A stretch of DNA of 64,000 nt. Source: Hofstenia miamia. Lineage: Eukaryota; Xenacoelomorpha; Acoela. A program made the position numbers and the translations under genes. The notes beneath the pieces were generated by a model. The model was not told the DNA's origin and did not search any database. It saw nothing but the letters and a program-made list of their open reading frames with translations. Shown piece after piece: positions 13,301 through 22,174 of this stretch (positions are counted from its first letter, which is position 1; each line of letters begins with the position of its first letter). The stretch is from contig SCFE01000006.1 of NCBI GenBank assembly GCA_004352715.1, positions 3,560,914 through 3,624,913 on the forward strand. The letters run 5' to 3'.

Positions 13301-16300
13301 CGAACCACTGTAAAATGTCAGGTAAAAGACAGTGCGAATACATTACCCTAGAAGTGATCATTGAATATTTGATATATTTTGGTCCATGACAACTTGGGAT
13401 GAGAGATTAACGTATGTCAGAGACAATACAGAAAGGTATGATACAAAACAACGTATAGTTTCATCTTCATCTTGACGAGAAAATTCTTTCAATTTCATTT
13501 TGACGATCCCCCCAAATGGACGCAGAGTATGTGTGTGTGTGTAAATCTTTATTTTGTGCGACTTTTGAAGCCTCACCACAAACTGTTGGAGATTGGGTTA
13601 CCAGCCGTACTACAAAAATTGAAAAGAAATCCAATATTCCAGAATCAGGACTGACGAAAAAGATCAGCGACCTTGAGAGAAAGTTTCTTGAGCTGTTCTT
13701 CCAATAGTAGATTCACATTACTGCAGAAGTTCTTACGCTTATAAAAATAAGAAATTTCTCTATCCAGGTACAAAGTTGAAAAACTTATACGACGAATCAA
13801 AGAAAAATTGAAGATAGAGAACGTCAGGTCAGTTTCATTTACTTATTTCAAATACGTGCTTGCAGAAATGAACTTAAATGTTTTCATACCAAAAAAAACA
13901 GTGTGACACGTGTATTGGTTTTAAAATGGGATCTATAGACTGTGAGAGATATGAAACTCATGTAGCTGACGCTAAAAAGGTTAGAGAAGCCAAGTCACAT
14001 GATTAATCTCTTCCAGATTCCGGCGAAATCTCTGTCTGGAGTACCATAAAGTTCTTCTCTGTCCAGAAACAAAGGCTAGTGCCATGTATTATCGTTGTCG
14101 TCTACAAGTACACAATCTTCATTCTACAACATGGGCACTCGCGATGGATACTGCTATGTTTGGAACAAAACCCTGGCTGATTTATCTAGTGATGTTTTTG
14201 CTTCCATACAGATAAATCACTTTCGAAACTACTTGGAGAAACATCCTAATGTCAAGCAGCTATCAAAATACGAATACTGCATTAGCGAATGCATAGTTCA
14301 CTCTGGCGAACGAAACCGGTGTGATCATTACTCAAAAATACTTATTACAGGGGCATACACAGATGGAGTGTGACAGCATGCACTCCATAATTGAGAGAAA
14401 TACTTGTACAGATGTTTGTATTCCACGATCTCGTTATAATATAGACTGCTAGAAGAAATCCTGCGCCGTATACTCTTAAATCACTATCATATAGTGACTT
14501 CTATAAACTCTCTGCCCAACAAATTACCTTAATTCGCCCTGGTAAGAAAGTTAGCGATAGTGCAGTGCATGATATAAAGGGTCTTAGATATTTCTTTTGA
14601 ATACACTTTATCGTTATATGTACTGGTTATAATCTTAATACTTTGCATATTTTTATGAAAACTTTTATTGCTTTTATCGCGATATGTTTCGACAAACATT
14701 GTTGTCATCTTCAAGCATTTGTAGCAATGTTCCCGAATTTTTTTCTTTAAACGTAAACTGCGATTGGCCCGAAAATGGACCACCTCCATTTACGATGGGC
14801 CTGATAATGGACCATTCATTCATGCATTTTATTTTCACCCTTAACTGGTATAAATAATAACATGACGTCATGAGGATATCCCTTTTTTAACTAATGAGAT
14901 TTCTTCTTACAATATTAGTATGTTTCATGGTATCTGACTTGTCCTTTTAGATAGATTGGACATAAAACTTTTGTGGAAATTACATTAAGTAAACAAGCAA
15001 ACTTCCGGTTTGTTGCAATATTTATAATTGATTTGAAAACATAAAATATGAATGCTGATTCGGATTTTAGTGAAATCAGTGCTTCGGATATAAGTTTAAT
15101 AGACTCTGAAGATGATAGTTCATCTGATGTATCTTCTTCATCAGATGATATAGACTCACTAGGGGAAGGAGATGGACATCAATTCCAACCATGGCTCCGA
15201 ATTATGAATCTAGATGATGATAAAAGGCCACCAGAAATGGACTTTACAGCAATATCTGGTCCAAAAAGAACACTAAGTAATGAATTAGAACCCATTGAAT
15301 ACTTCAATCTATTTTTCTCTGATGAAGTGATATCCAAATTGATCTTGTTTATGAAAAATTATGGTGACAAATATGTTGAAGACAAAAACCTGAAGGCAAG
15401 GTCCAGGTTTAGACAGTGGGAAAAACTAAAAGGTGAGCTTGATTTAGATTTATATAGAGCTTTCTGGGGCTTAATTTTGAATATGGGGCTTATACAGAAG
15501 CCAAGTTACAGTGACTACTGGAATAAAAGTGATTTTTCACAGGATACTCCACTTTTTCGGCAGGTTATGAGTCGTGATATTTTTCTCATTTTACTAAGAT
15601 TTTTACAAACTTATGATGTTTTGGATATTACTGTAGATAAAGATGATCCTGGATATAGGGTGAAATATCTTATTGAACATTTCAATAAAAAATTCAAGGA
15701 ATTTTATGTGCCAGTGAGGGACATGACTATTGACGAAGGATTATGTGGCTTTCGTGGAAGGGTTCCGTTCCGGCAATATATCCCGCAAAAGAAGCACCAT
15801 CAATTTGGAATTAAAACCCAAGAACTTTGTGACACTAATGGATATCTGTACAAATTTATTCTTTGTTGTGGTTCTGAGAAAAGACTGGCAGAAAGGTATA
15901 AAGGGGACTATCCTAATAATCCCAAAGGAATAGTTATGAAATTAGTGGAAGATATAGGATATATGGGATATAATCTTACTACTGATAACTGGTATACATC
16001 CTTTGAATTGTCAAAGAAGTTACAAGAAATGGGTATAACTCTTACAGGTACAGTAAAAAGAAACCAGACTAAGGGATACCCCTCAAGTATAATTTATAAA
16101 AAATTAGCTGTAGGGGAAAAGATTGCCTCTCGTAAAGATGATATTGTTTTTGTGGCAATCAGAGACAAACAATCACAAAGAAAACCTGTACTGATGTCAT
16201 CCACTAAATTCTCTGTAGCTTATGTAAATAAGAATGGTACTTTTGTTAAAAAGGATAATCATAATGAAGGAGATAAGTACAAACTAGACATTCAATATGG

Positions 16301-19300
16301 GTACAATCATACCAAATATTCTGTGGATATTTCAGATGAAATGGTGTATTTGTATGAAAACGATAGAGCCACCAGAAGATGGCCTATAAAACTTTTATTC
16401 AGAATGGTTCAAAAGGCACTCCTAAATGCTTATGTGATTTATAAATGTAATGTTGATAAGCCTATTAATAGGAAAAAATTTTACATCAAAGTTATTGAGT
16501 CACTTGTCACTCCATGTAGGAAAAAAAGAATATCCCCTGATTGTTTGACCTCACCTCGACTCACTGGACAAAAGTGCAAACTAGTAAAATTTAATCAAGG
16601 TAAAAGACTAGAGTGTAAAGTCTGTTCTAACAGATCATCTGGTAACAGAAAAAGAACAAGATTCCAGTGTGAAATTTGTAATGTTGCTTGTTGCCCTGGT
16701 TGCTTTGATCAGCATTTATAGGGCAAATAACAAGTATAATACATGCCTTTAATTTTTTTATATATTTTTGTGCAATTTCTGCACATGCTGACTTCCTCAA
16801 TATATTACCCTATAACCTTTATATTCCTTTGGATATACTGTTGTAAATATTTTTTTCTCAATCTTAAGTTGATATAAAATAAATGCAGTATTATTTTTAA
16901 TTAATTGTTATTGTATTTCATCATCTAACAATGATAATAAAATTAATTTTTTTAAAAATTAAATTAATTAATAATTTTTAATTTAATAAAAAAAAATAAT
17001 TATGTGAAAAAAAGATTAATTTTATTATCAAGGTATTCCTTAGTTTATCAGCTTTCAGAAAATATATAGGTTTATATACTTTAAACCAGAAAATATGTAG
17101 TTATTCATAAATATCTAGGTCATAGTAGGCACACGAAATTTCATCTAAAAATCCTGTCGCAGTTTACGGAAAACTCACCCGCAGTTTACGTGTTAATAAA
17201 TGTTTAAATTTGATTGATGTCTTTGTTTACTTATTAAGGTTTTCTTGGTTGATTTAATACAAATGGCTTCTGCTATCTTGGTTTCACGATGTTTTACTGG
17301 TATGTTAAAATTTTTTAGCTTAGCAAATAATGGATTTCGCATTTGATAATTGTATTATCGTTGTATAGCCCATGTTTAATTATGTAAATATTGGTAACTA
17401 TATTAAGAGCTGAATTCCAAAAGGCGCTAAGTCCATTTTTTGACAAATCCAGATTTTTGTACCAAAGTATAGAGTTTATGTAGGGCTTTCATAACACACA
17501 TTCATTTTATTCCAAAAGTAGTTATATCCCACTTCGCTGTATGCACAAAGTAATACTTTTTTTCAAACGGCGCTATATCCATTTCAGTGTAGTTCCAAAG
17601 AGAGTTAACTCTGAATTCTATATTATGGACTTAGCGCCTTTTTGGAAACAAGCTCTTCATATATTGCTGTCTCCTCAAGTATCTTTAATAAACTTCCCAT
17701 GTTTATGCAAATACTTCCGAAAATGTGTTTCTATTTAAACATTATTCATTGTAGTTTTGAGGATTACAATCGGAATATTTTTACCTGAATGTTTAGGATT
17801 TAACATTTACTTGTACTCCTTGTCAACATTGGTCATTACGTAGTCCATTGAAAGGTTCTAACAAAACGCTTTGGGCAAGTTGGGCTATTAGTTATGAAAA
17901 TGAAGGAATTTTTTTCTTTGCTGGAGATACTGGTTACTGCACAACATTTACTGATATTGGTAATGCCCTTGGACCATTTAAAATTGCAGCGATTCCAATA
18001 GGTACCGTTTCTTTCGTTTATAATAATAATAATGCATGAATCATTTGCGCTATGATTAGTCACTTTTTGATTGACAAATTTATTTTGAACCATTTTATCC
18101 ACACAGAGATGGAAGCAGGACCCTCAATTGGCGACTACGACCGGTCCTGTTCCGGTCATCCCAAAACGGTGTTGACCGGTCCAGCACCCAAGTTACCCTA
18201 ATGTGGGTGCCGCTTTGACCAGTCTTTATATAATAAAGTACCGGTTTTGACCGCTTTACCAGATTTATAGGTTCAATTCTCTTTTGACAGGTTGTGACCG
18301 GCATTGCTGTTTCCGACCGTTTTTTGCATTACATAATGTATTTGTACGTGTGCTACTTTTTTAAGTTATCGGATTAAAACTAAATATCTCATTTATTTAG
18401 AGACACAAACTAAAAATCGAGACAAATCACCCAATGCTTTTAATGTCGAAAATGTTAATAATGTGTTTTGTTTGAATATTGGTAATCCTATGTAAATAAT
18501 TATTCTGTGATAGGTTTTATTAATTATAATGTCATGGTGATGATTTTAAATCTTAATTTTAAGCCTAATTAATATTCCGTCGATGTAATCCTTCCGCTTT
18601 CCGCCTATCAAGGCACAGTGGGCAATGGGCATATTCACTTACAATTTCTATTAGTTCTAAATCATTACGTTATGCACTTGTATTGATTCAAAAAAATCGG
18701 CTTGACCCACGTCAATGCATATGTGATCTACTAACTTTTTCGCACAACCGTACAGTGTACATAAGTGAAATTTTTTGTATATTAGTGTATTTACAATCAT
18801 ATTTTAGTAAATATTATTATGGTAATTGTCACGTACTTTCGCAACTTGAGATTTGCAAAACTCCAAGACTAAATTTGCTGACAGGTATGGCCAGGTTCAC
18901 ATATCAAAGGGAACGGTTTTGATCGATGAAGTGAAATTAAGAGTGACCAGATCCGCTGCAGTGATTATTACCGACCGGCTTCCATTTTTGTATCCACATG
19001 CATATAGGTCAGGAAGAACAAGTACTTAACTTTAGATGCTATATATATATATATCCTTAACTGGACCAAATATACATTAATGTATAAAAATCATTTTTTA
19101 TAGTGGTATTCGTATAAATGCTACATAATTATTACATGGATATATTTTATTTCAAAATTTTTGTAATTTTCAATCTGATTAGACCGTGTGCCAAATTTAT
19201 CATGCTGGTCTACTATAGTACTAATTTTCACAAAATTTGAAAATTTAGCTACATCTTTTTTAAGGAATTTTACTGTGTAAAAATGATACAAATGTGAAAA

Positions 19301-20779
19301 AAAAATTACAAAGTAAATTGATTAAAAACAACAGCCACAATAAGAAGATTGCTTAGACATGGCGCAAAATTTATATAATTTGTATTCAAACGAAGTTTAT
19401 GCGCACGCTACATCTAAGAGAATAAAACGAATGAAGATTAATCTTTTAATTAGTTGACTCACACTTTAGACTATTTTTAATCAATAATTTCAGTCTTTTA
19501 GTTATCGAATGGGGGTGCTAGCATGCTTTTAAGAAGCGTGCTATATATGCCACGCTGGTCCAGTTAAGTATATATATATACACCTATATATATANCCGGC
19601 AGGGAAACTCAAGCGACATGATCCACAAAATACCACAAAAACAAAGAAATTTGGAGGAGGTAGCATCATGGTTTGGGGTTTTATCCAAAGAAACGGATTT
19701 CGAAAAATCTTTCAAGTCAATGGAAGTGTTACGAGTTTAAAATACACCAGGATACTGGAAGAAAATCTTTTGCCATATATGCAAGATAATTTTATTTTGC
19801 AACAGGATGGTGCACCATGCCACACTTCCCAAGAAACGAAGAAGTGGATGCAAGAGAATAATGTTGCAGTTTTACCAGACTGGCCTTCTCAAAGTCCTGA
19901 TTTTAATATCATCGAGAATTTCTGGGCAATGATAAAATCACAATTAGCCAGACACCCAGTCTCAACATTGATCGAGCTATGGAATCAAATAGAGAAAATT
20001 TTTTACAATATTCCTAACGAGTACATTGGAAAATTATATGACTCTTTGCCACAAAGGATGGAAGCTGCATACAAATGGAAAGGATGGCCAACAAAGTACT
20101 AATTCCTGCAGCAGAATTTGAACATCTAACTTTTATTGTGTTATAAAGTTTACAATCCCATTAATATCAAATATATTGTTTTGCAGTAATTTATTTAAAT
20201 AATAAACAAAAAATCATGAAAAAATCACTTGTTGCAATACTTTTGAGCCCATTCTGCAATGACATTCATTATAAAATATATGTTGTAGGATTACCAATTT
20301 ATTTTTTCAATCATTTATGGATATGATATTGTAAGTAAATAATAGCAACATGTTTCAAACCAAATTATAATTCTGATTAGCATAATCAACGTAATTAAAA
20401 GCAAATTGTTTGATTAGATATAAATTGTTGCAATACTTTTGAGCGGGACTGTATTCATGTGGATCACTTTTGTCCGATGTTGTACATTAGTTGTTTATTG
20501 CTTTTAATAAATATTGTGTTTGTTTAATTATGATTTTGTTGTGTAGGTGCTTATCTTCCTCGAGACTTCCTTAAATGTCAACATGTGGACCCTACTGAAG
20601 CAGTTAAAATTCACACCGATATCCGTGCTCAGAAATCAATTGGAGTACACTGGGGAACATTTCCTTTAGGCAGAGAGGCTTTTGATGCTCCTAAAATAGA
20701 GCTTAGAAAGGCTACTAAAAACCTAACTCCGAAAGCTTTTGAAGCCATTAATATCGGAGAAACGGTCACAGTTGAATAA
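4149..20779 (+). CDS. NAPE-PLD-like metallo-beta-lactamase-fold phospholipase, copy 2 (whole gene, 4 coding exons)
   Basis: The exons 4149-4340, 7173-7553, 17797-18001 and 20547-20779 join in frame (phases 0, 0, 1) to 336 aa; human NAPE-PLD is 393 aa and has a longer N-terminus. The family hydrolyses N-acyl-phosphatidylethanolamine to N-acylethanolamine and phosphatidic acid at membranes, using a di-zinc site in a metallo-beta-lactamase fold. Visible motifs: FFNPW near residue 20; TWIGHATV at about 79-86; the HxHxDH motif as HSHFDH (H134, H136, D138, H139); QHW (H202); AGDTGY (D235); GVHWGTF (H294). So every expected metal ligand is present and the product is plausibly active. The start ATG follows an acceptor-like tag, suggesting a 5' UTR intron. 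Introns 2 and 3 are loaded with transposons. It is a tandem paralogue of the gene ending at 2208. Confidence 0.9.
4341..7172. other. Intron 1 of NAPE-PLD-like copy 2, including a gap
   Basis: 2.8-kb GT-AG intron in which 6167-6697 is N. A 134-codon reading frame at 4890-5294 has no recognised domain and sits in sequence that looks like decayed repeat. Nothing else is identified. Confidence 0.6.
6167..6697. other. Assembly gap (531 N)
   Basis: Run of Ns inside intron 1 of NAPE-PLD copy 2. Confidence 0.99.
7173..7553 (+). CDS. NAPE-PLD-like copy 2, coding exon 2 (catalytic core)
   Basis: 127 codons in phase 0 between acceptor aatttag and donor gtgatc. It contains the start of the metallo-beta-lactamase fold (KLTWIGHATV), LTDPIW, ISELPKIDAVLISHSHFDHL with the zinc-binding HxHxDH motif, and the ITWFVP and VIELDW blocks typical of NAPE-PLD. 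A three-proline stretch (PEAPPP) opens the exon. Confidence 0.92.
7554..10354. other. Intron 2 of NAPE-PLD-like copy 2, 5' part
   Basis: AT-rich intron without recognised genes. It has short AAT microsatellite tracts near 10107-10121, just before a LINE remnant begins. A repetitive theme of ttgcaata words occurs at about 7840-7940. Confidence 0.5.
10355..11630 (+). pseudogene. Decayed R2/R4-type LINE (restriction-like endonuclease clade), copy A
   Basis: Translation on the + strand gives an RT palm and thumb broken by stops and frameshifts: RRAYDSISHRWVL, GIFQGDILAPLL, HLWYMYDLKK, then the long connector (open at 11139-11630). It is closely similar at DNA level to the - strand copy at 50.1-52.0 kb, which shows a zinc-knuckle and restriction-like endonuclease C-terminus. 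The polymerase motif YMDD is changed to YMYD here and several in-frame stops are present, so it is dead. It is 5'-truncated (starts mid-RT near 10355) and also lacks the endonuclease end. It sits in an intron in the same orientation as the host gene. Confidence 0.8.
11751..12016. repeat. Two-copy 133-bp tandem duplication
   Basis: A unit beginning atctcaaccaaatagataaa at 11751 is repeated at 11884 with only a couple of substitutions (for example gtaatttc versus gtactttc). There is no coding potential. The near identity indicates a recent duplication or a collapsed-repeat assembly event. Confidence 0.9.
12240..13060. other. GC-richer stretch of unknown origin
   Basis: About 800 bp clearly richer in GC than the surroundings, with no long reading frame and no match to tRNA or rRNA that I recognise. 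Its composition resembles the 5' part of the restriction-endonuclease-type LINE family seen nearby, but that is a guess. It lies within intron 2 of NAPE-PLD copy 2. Confidence 0.4.
13140..14400 (+). pseudogene. Decayed transposase-like gene of unassigned family
   Basis: Short frames on the + strand line up as one broken protein: a block with spaced cysteine and histidine (GQPCDSNHCKMS read across frames near 13270), then SLFCATFEASPQTVGDWV (13516-13707), then CYVWNKTLADLSSDVFASIQ and INHFRNYLEKHPNVK (14095-14373). The order and style resemble a family of poorly characterised transposon-borne proteins of animals with Cys-rich N-terminus and a VCKxxFxxT..I block. Multiple stops and frameshifts separate the parts. 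I do not assign a superfamily. Confidence 0.45.
14520..14746 (-). mobile_element. Penelope-type terminal-repeat remnant
   Basis: On the - strand the segment contains TTGAAGATGACAAC, a short loop, and TTTGTCGAAACATATC (14683-14714). This has the same core layout as the terminal repeats of the Penelope-like element at 60.9 kb and the fold-back element at 33.3 kb, although it is a different subfamily. It ends where the piggyBac insertion begins. Confidence 0.45.
14747..17196 (+). mobile_element. Complete piggyBac transposon with TTAA ends
   Basis: The left end is TTAA (14747-14750) followed by ACGTAAACTGCG. The right end is CGCAGTTTACG then TG and TTAA (17180-17196). These are near-perfect inverted termini next to the TTAA target typical of piggyBac. 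The terminal word CGCAGTTTACG occurs a second time at 17158-17168, giving a sub-terminal direct repeat at the right end. The element is about 2.44 kb, encloses an unbroken transposase gene, and is inserted in intron 2 of NAPE-PLD copy 2. Confidence 0.88.
15048..16721 (+). CDS. piggyBac transposase (DDE_Tnp_1_7), intact 557 aa
   Basis: An uninterrupted frame with an acidic, serine-rich N-terminus (residues 1-45), then the DDE domain. Blocks seen: MTIDEGLCGFRGRVPFRQY with D229; TDNWYTS with D313; YSVDISDEM with D427, matching the positions of the three catalytic aspartates of the family. The C-terminus is a cysteine-rich zinc-binding domain (CKVC, CEIC, CCPGCF, about residues 525-553), as in piggyBac transposases that use it to bind the ends. 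The length is within the usual 550-600 aa. The ATG follows aaaacataaaat. The frame, catalytic triad, zinc domain and ends are all intact, so the element may be young or active. Confidence 0.94.
   Translation: MNADSDFSEISASDISLIDSEDDSSSDVSSSSDDIDSLGEGDGHQFQPWLRIMNLDDDKRPPEMDFTAISGPKRTLSNELEPIEYFNLFFSDEVISKLILFMKNYGDKYVEDKNLKARSRFRQWEKLKGELDLDLYRAFWGLILNMGLIQKPSYSDYWNKSDFSQDTPLFRQVMSRDIFLILLRFLQTYDVLDITVDKDDPGYRVKYLIEHFNKKFKEFYVPVRDMTIDEGLCGFRGRVPFRQYIPQKKHHQFGIKTQELCDTNGYLYKFILCCGSEKRLAERYKGDYPNNPKGIVMKLVEDIGYMGYNLTTDNWYTSFELSKKLQEMGITLTGTVKRNQTKGYPSSIIYKKLAVGEKIASRKDDIVFVAIRDKQSQRKPVLMSSTKFSVAYVNKNGTFVKKDNHNEGDKYKLDIQYGYNHTKYSVDISDEMVYLYENDRATRRWPIKLLFRMVQKALLNAYVIYKCNVDKPINRKKFYIKVIESLVTPCRKKRISPDCLTSPRLTGQKCKLVKFNQGKRLECKVCSNRSSGNRKRTRFQCEICNVACCPGCFDQHL
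17405..17657. mobile_element. Small inverted-repeat element (MITE), about 250 bp
   Basis: GAGCTGAATTCCAAAAGGCG (17407-17426, continuing CTAAGTCCAT) is mirrored by ATGGACTTAGCGCCTTTTTG (17625-17644, continuing GAAACAAGCTC). The roughly 30-bp termini differ at only a few positions. An internal related word (aaacggcgctatatccat) lies at 17565-17582. There is no coding capacity. The target duplication is not clear. Confidence 0.75.
17797..18001 (+). CDS. NAPE-PLD-like copy 2, coding exon 3
   Basis: 68 codons plus one base, after acceptor gtttag and before donor gtaccg. It translates DLTFTCTPCQHW, then NKTLWASWAI, FFFAGDTGYC and GPFKIAAIPIG, corresponding closely to the animal NAPE-PLD blocks TPSQHW, FFFAGDTGYC and FGPFDLAAIPIG. 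It carries metal-ligand candidates H202 and D235. The final glycine codon is split over the intron, in the same phase as copy 1's last exon. Confidence 0.92.
18104..18990. mobile_element. Non-autonomous hAT element with 8-bp target duplication
   Basis: The termini CAGAGATGGAAGC (18104-18116) and GCTTCCATTTTTG (18978-18990) are imperfect inverted repeats of the hAT type (CAG..). They are flanked on both sides by TATCCACA (18096-18103 and 18991-18998), an exact 8-bp target-site duplication. There is no transposase gene inside. The left 470 bp recurs at 35382-35866. Confidence 0.86.
19055..19569. mobile_element. Tc1/mariner-type MITE, about 515 bp
   Basis: CTTAACTGGACCA (19056-19068) and TGGTCCAGTTAAG (19556-19568) are perfect inverted termini, each set against a run of TA dinucleotides, as expected for TA-targeting elements. 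There is no open reading frame inside. Confidence 0.8.
19596..20453 (+). mobile_element. 5'-truncated Tc1-like DNA transposon
   Basis: It starts at the single N (19595) and carries the C-terminal half of a Tc1 transposase, then a right end GAGCGGGACTG followed by TA (20441-20453). The 20-mer TTGTTGCAATACTTTTGAGC occurs at 20229-20248 and again at 20425-20444, i.e. an IR/DR-type end with two direct repeats. The left half is missing or lost in assembly. Confidence 0.85.
19668..20102 (+). pseudogene. Tc1-like transposase, C-terminal fragment (DD35E spacing)
   Basis: 144 codons open to a natural stop at TAA 20100-20102. Blocks: GGSIMVWGFI (begins just upstream), LQQDGAPCHTS with the second catalytic aspartate, and WPSQSPDFNIIENFWAMIK with the catalytic glutamate. 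Counting residues between that D and E gives 35, one more than the standard Tc1 DD34E, because of an extra residue before DWPSQ. The N-terminal paired-like DNA-binding domain and first aspartate are absent because the copy begins at the N at 19595. It lies in intron 3 of NAPE-PLD copy 2. Confidence 0.88.
20547..20779 (+). CDS. NAPE-PLD-like copy 2, last coding exon
   Basis: It begins after gtgtag with GT completing the split glycine codon and ends at TAA 20777-20779. Blocks: AYLPRDFLKCQHVDPTEAVK and IGVHWGTFPLG with metal-ligand candidate H294, matching the family's QHVDPEEAV and HWGTFAL. Polyadenylation-like aataaa follows at 20856-20861. Confidence 0.93.
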
Positions 20780-22111
20780 CTGCTTCCACAGCTTTAAATG
20801 CTGCATATATTGAAATTTTAATGACCTAGTTTGTACATTAAATTATATAATTTTAATAAAACTTTATTTTTTAATATTTGTTCTTTTTCCAACTGCTTCT
20901 AAAATCTGTGTTATGAGAGTTAGTTTTTATTCAGGCGTGACAATTTCTCTTTATATTCTTTTGAAATTGTCCGGATCCCCACCCCCTATTTTCGTATATT
21001 TGACCATTTGTCCTATATTTCCTATTTTCGGAATTTTCAGCCATTTCTGTTCTGAGAATGCAAACGTATCTCTTACCTCTTATTTCAATTTCATGTGAAT
21101 TCAATATTTCTTATGTTTATTCAGCGTAAAGGGATATTTGCTCTTCAGTGAACAACCAGAGATTTGGGAACGAATATATTGTGAAATGAGAAGCTAATTT
21201 CTTTTAACATCAGGATGTTAATCAAAACAATGCTGTGAAAAGCGAAATATATTTTCTCGATACAGTTTGTGGCCATATGTTATCACATTGACTTCTCACG
21301 TAGAGGGTGCCAGTAGTTCAAATACATTTCTTTTGAAGGATCTTGAAGATTTGATTTAGAACATCTATGGTTTCTTTGTATGTTTTCAAACATGGATATG
21401 TTATATTGGATATATGGAATGTGGCTAGAAAAAGTTTTAGAGCAACATTTTTTGTTTATTTTATTGGGTTTATGAGTCATATACCCGATAAAATAAAAAA
21501 AATGTTGTAGCACATTGACGTGGTGTTAACGCGTTTAGGCATATTGAACGTCTTTATAAAGATAATCAAGTATCTGTTTGTTTGCTAACACCGTTCAGGT
21601 GACTCTTCTAATTATTCTATCACACCGCACTGCATTAGCCAATAAAATTTCAGAAGAGTAATGCACAAAAAAACTATATAAGCGTGTCATCGGCTAGACG
21701 GAATTTCCTCTTTACATAGAACAAAATCTCTAAAATATTTGCTAAAAGTGTTTGTCATGGAAGCATGGGAAATATGTGGTCACATATGGGTTAACGAAAT
21801 CTTAACGTAATATTTGAACACATAATAAATATTTTTTCACATAAAACTGGCGACTCTATTTATGACCTATTATGTTGCATGTTCTCTTCCCCATAATTTT
21901 CCTACAAATGTGTATTTTAAGTTATCATTTTCATGAAAAACTTTTGTGAAATCTGCTGTTATTTTGTTTGATCTCAACCTATAACTCAATTTGTAATTCT
22001 CTTGCTAAATCTATTCTTCTTGTAATTCATGACTACTAAATGTTTGATTTGTTTTCTTGACGTTTGTGCTTAACTTTCGTTCACAATCACTTAATTTGTA
22101 CATTGTTTTAG
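20780..22111. other. Intergenic region, NAPE-PLD-like gene to galectin gene
   Basis: 1.3 kb of AT-rich DNA holding the 3' UTR of the NAPE-PLD-like gene (aataaaactttatt near 20856) and presumably the promoter and 5' UTR exon of the galectin gene. The sequence cattgttttag directly before ATG 22112 looks like an acceptor, so a non-coding or further coding exon probably lies upstream. No specific elements are recognised. Confidence 0.5.
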
Positions 22112-22174
22112 ATGGATGATACTGGGGAGTCTTGGTTGAAAAAGCTTTCATTATATCATCAACGGAATATTACC
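22112..22174 (+). CDS. Galectin exon 1 (N-terminal leader)
   Basis: 21 codons from ATG (MDDTGESWLKKLSLYHQRNI, then T) ending at donor gtaaat. An acceptor-like tttag stands directly before the ATG, so the exon may be internal or preceded by a 5' UTR intron. The start is chosen because the frame feeds correctly into the CRD1 exon. Confidence 0.6.
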
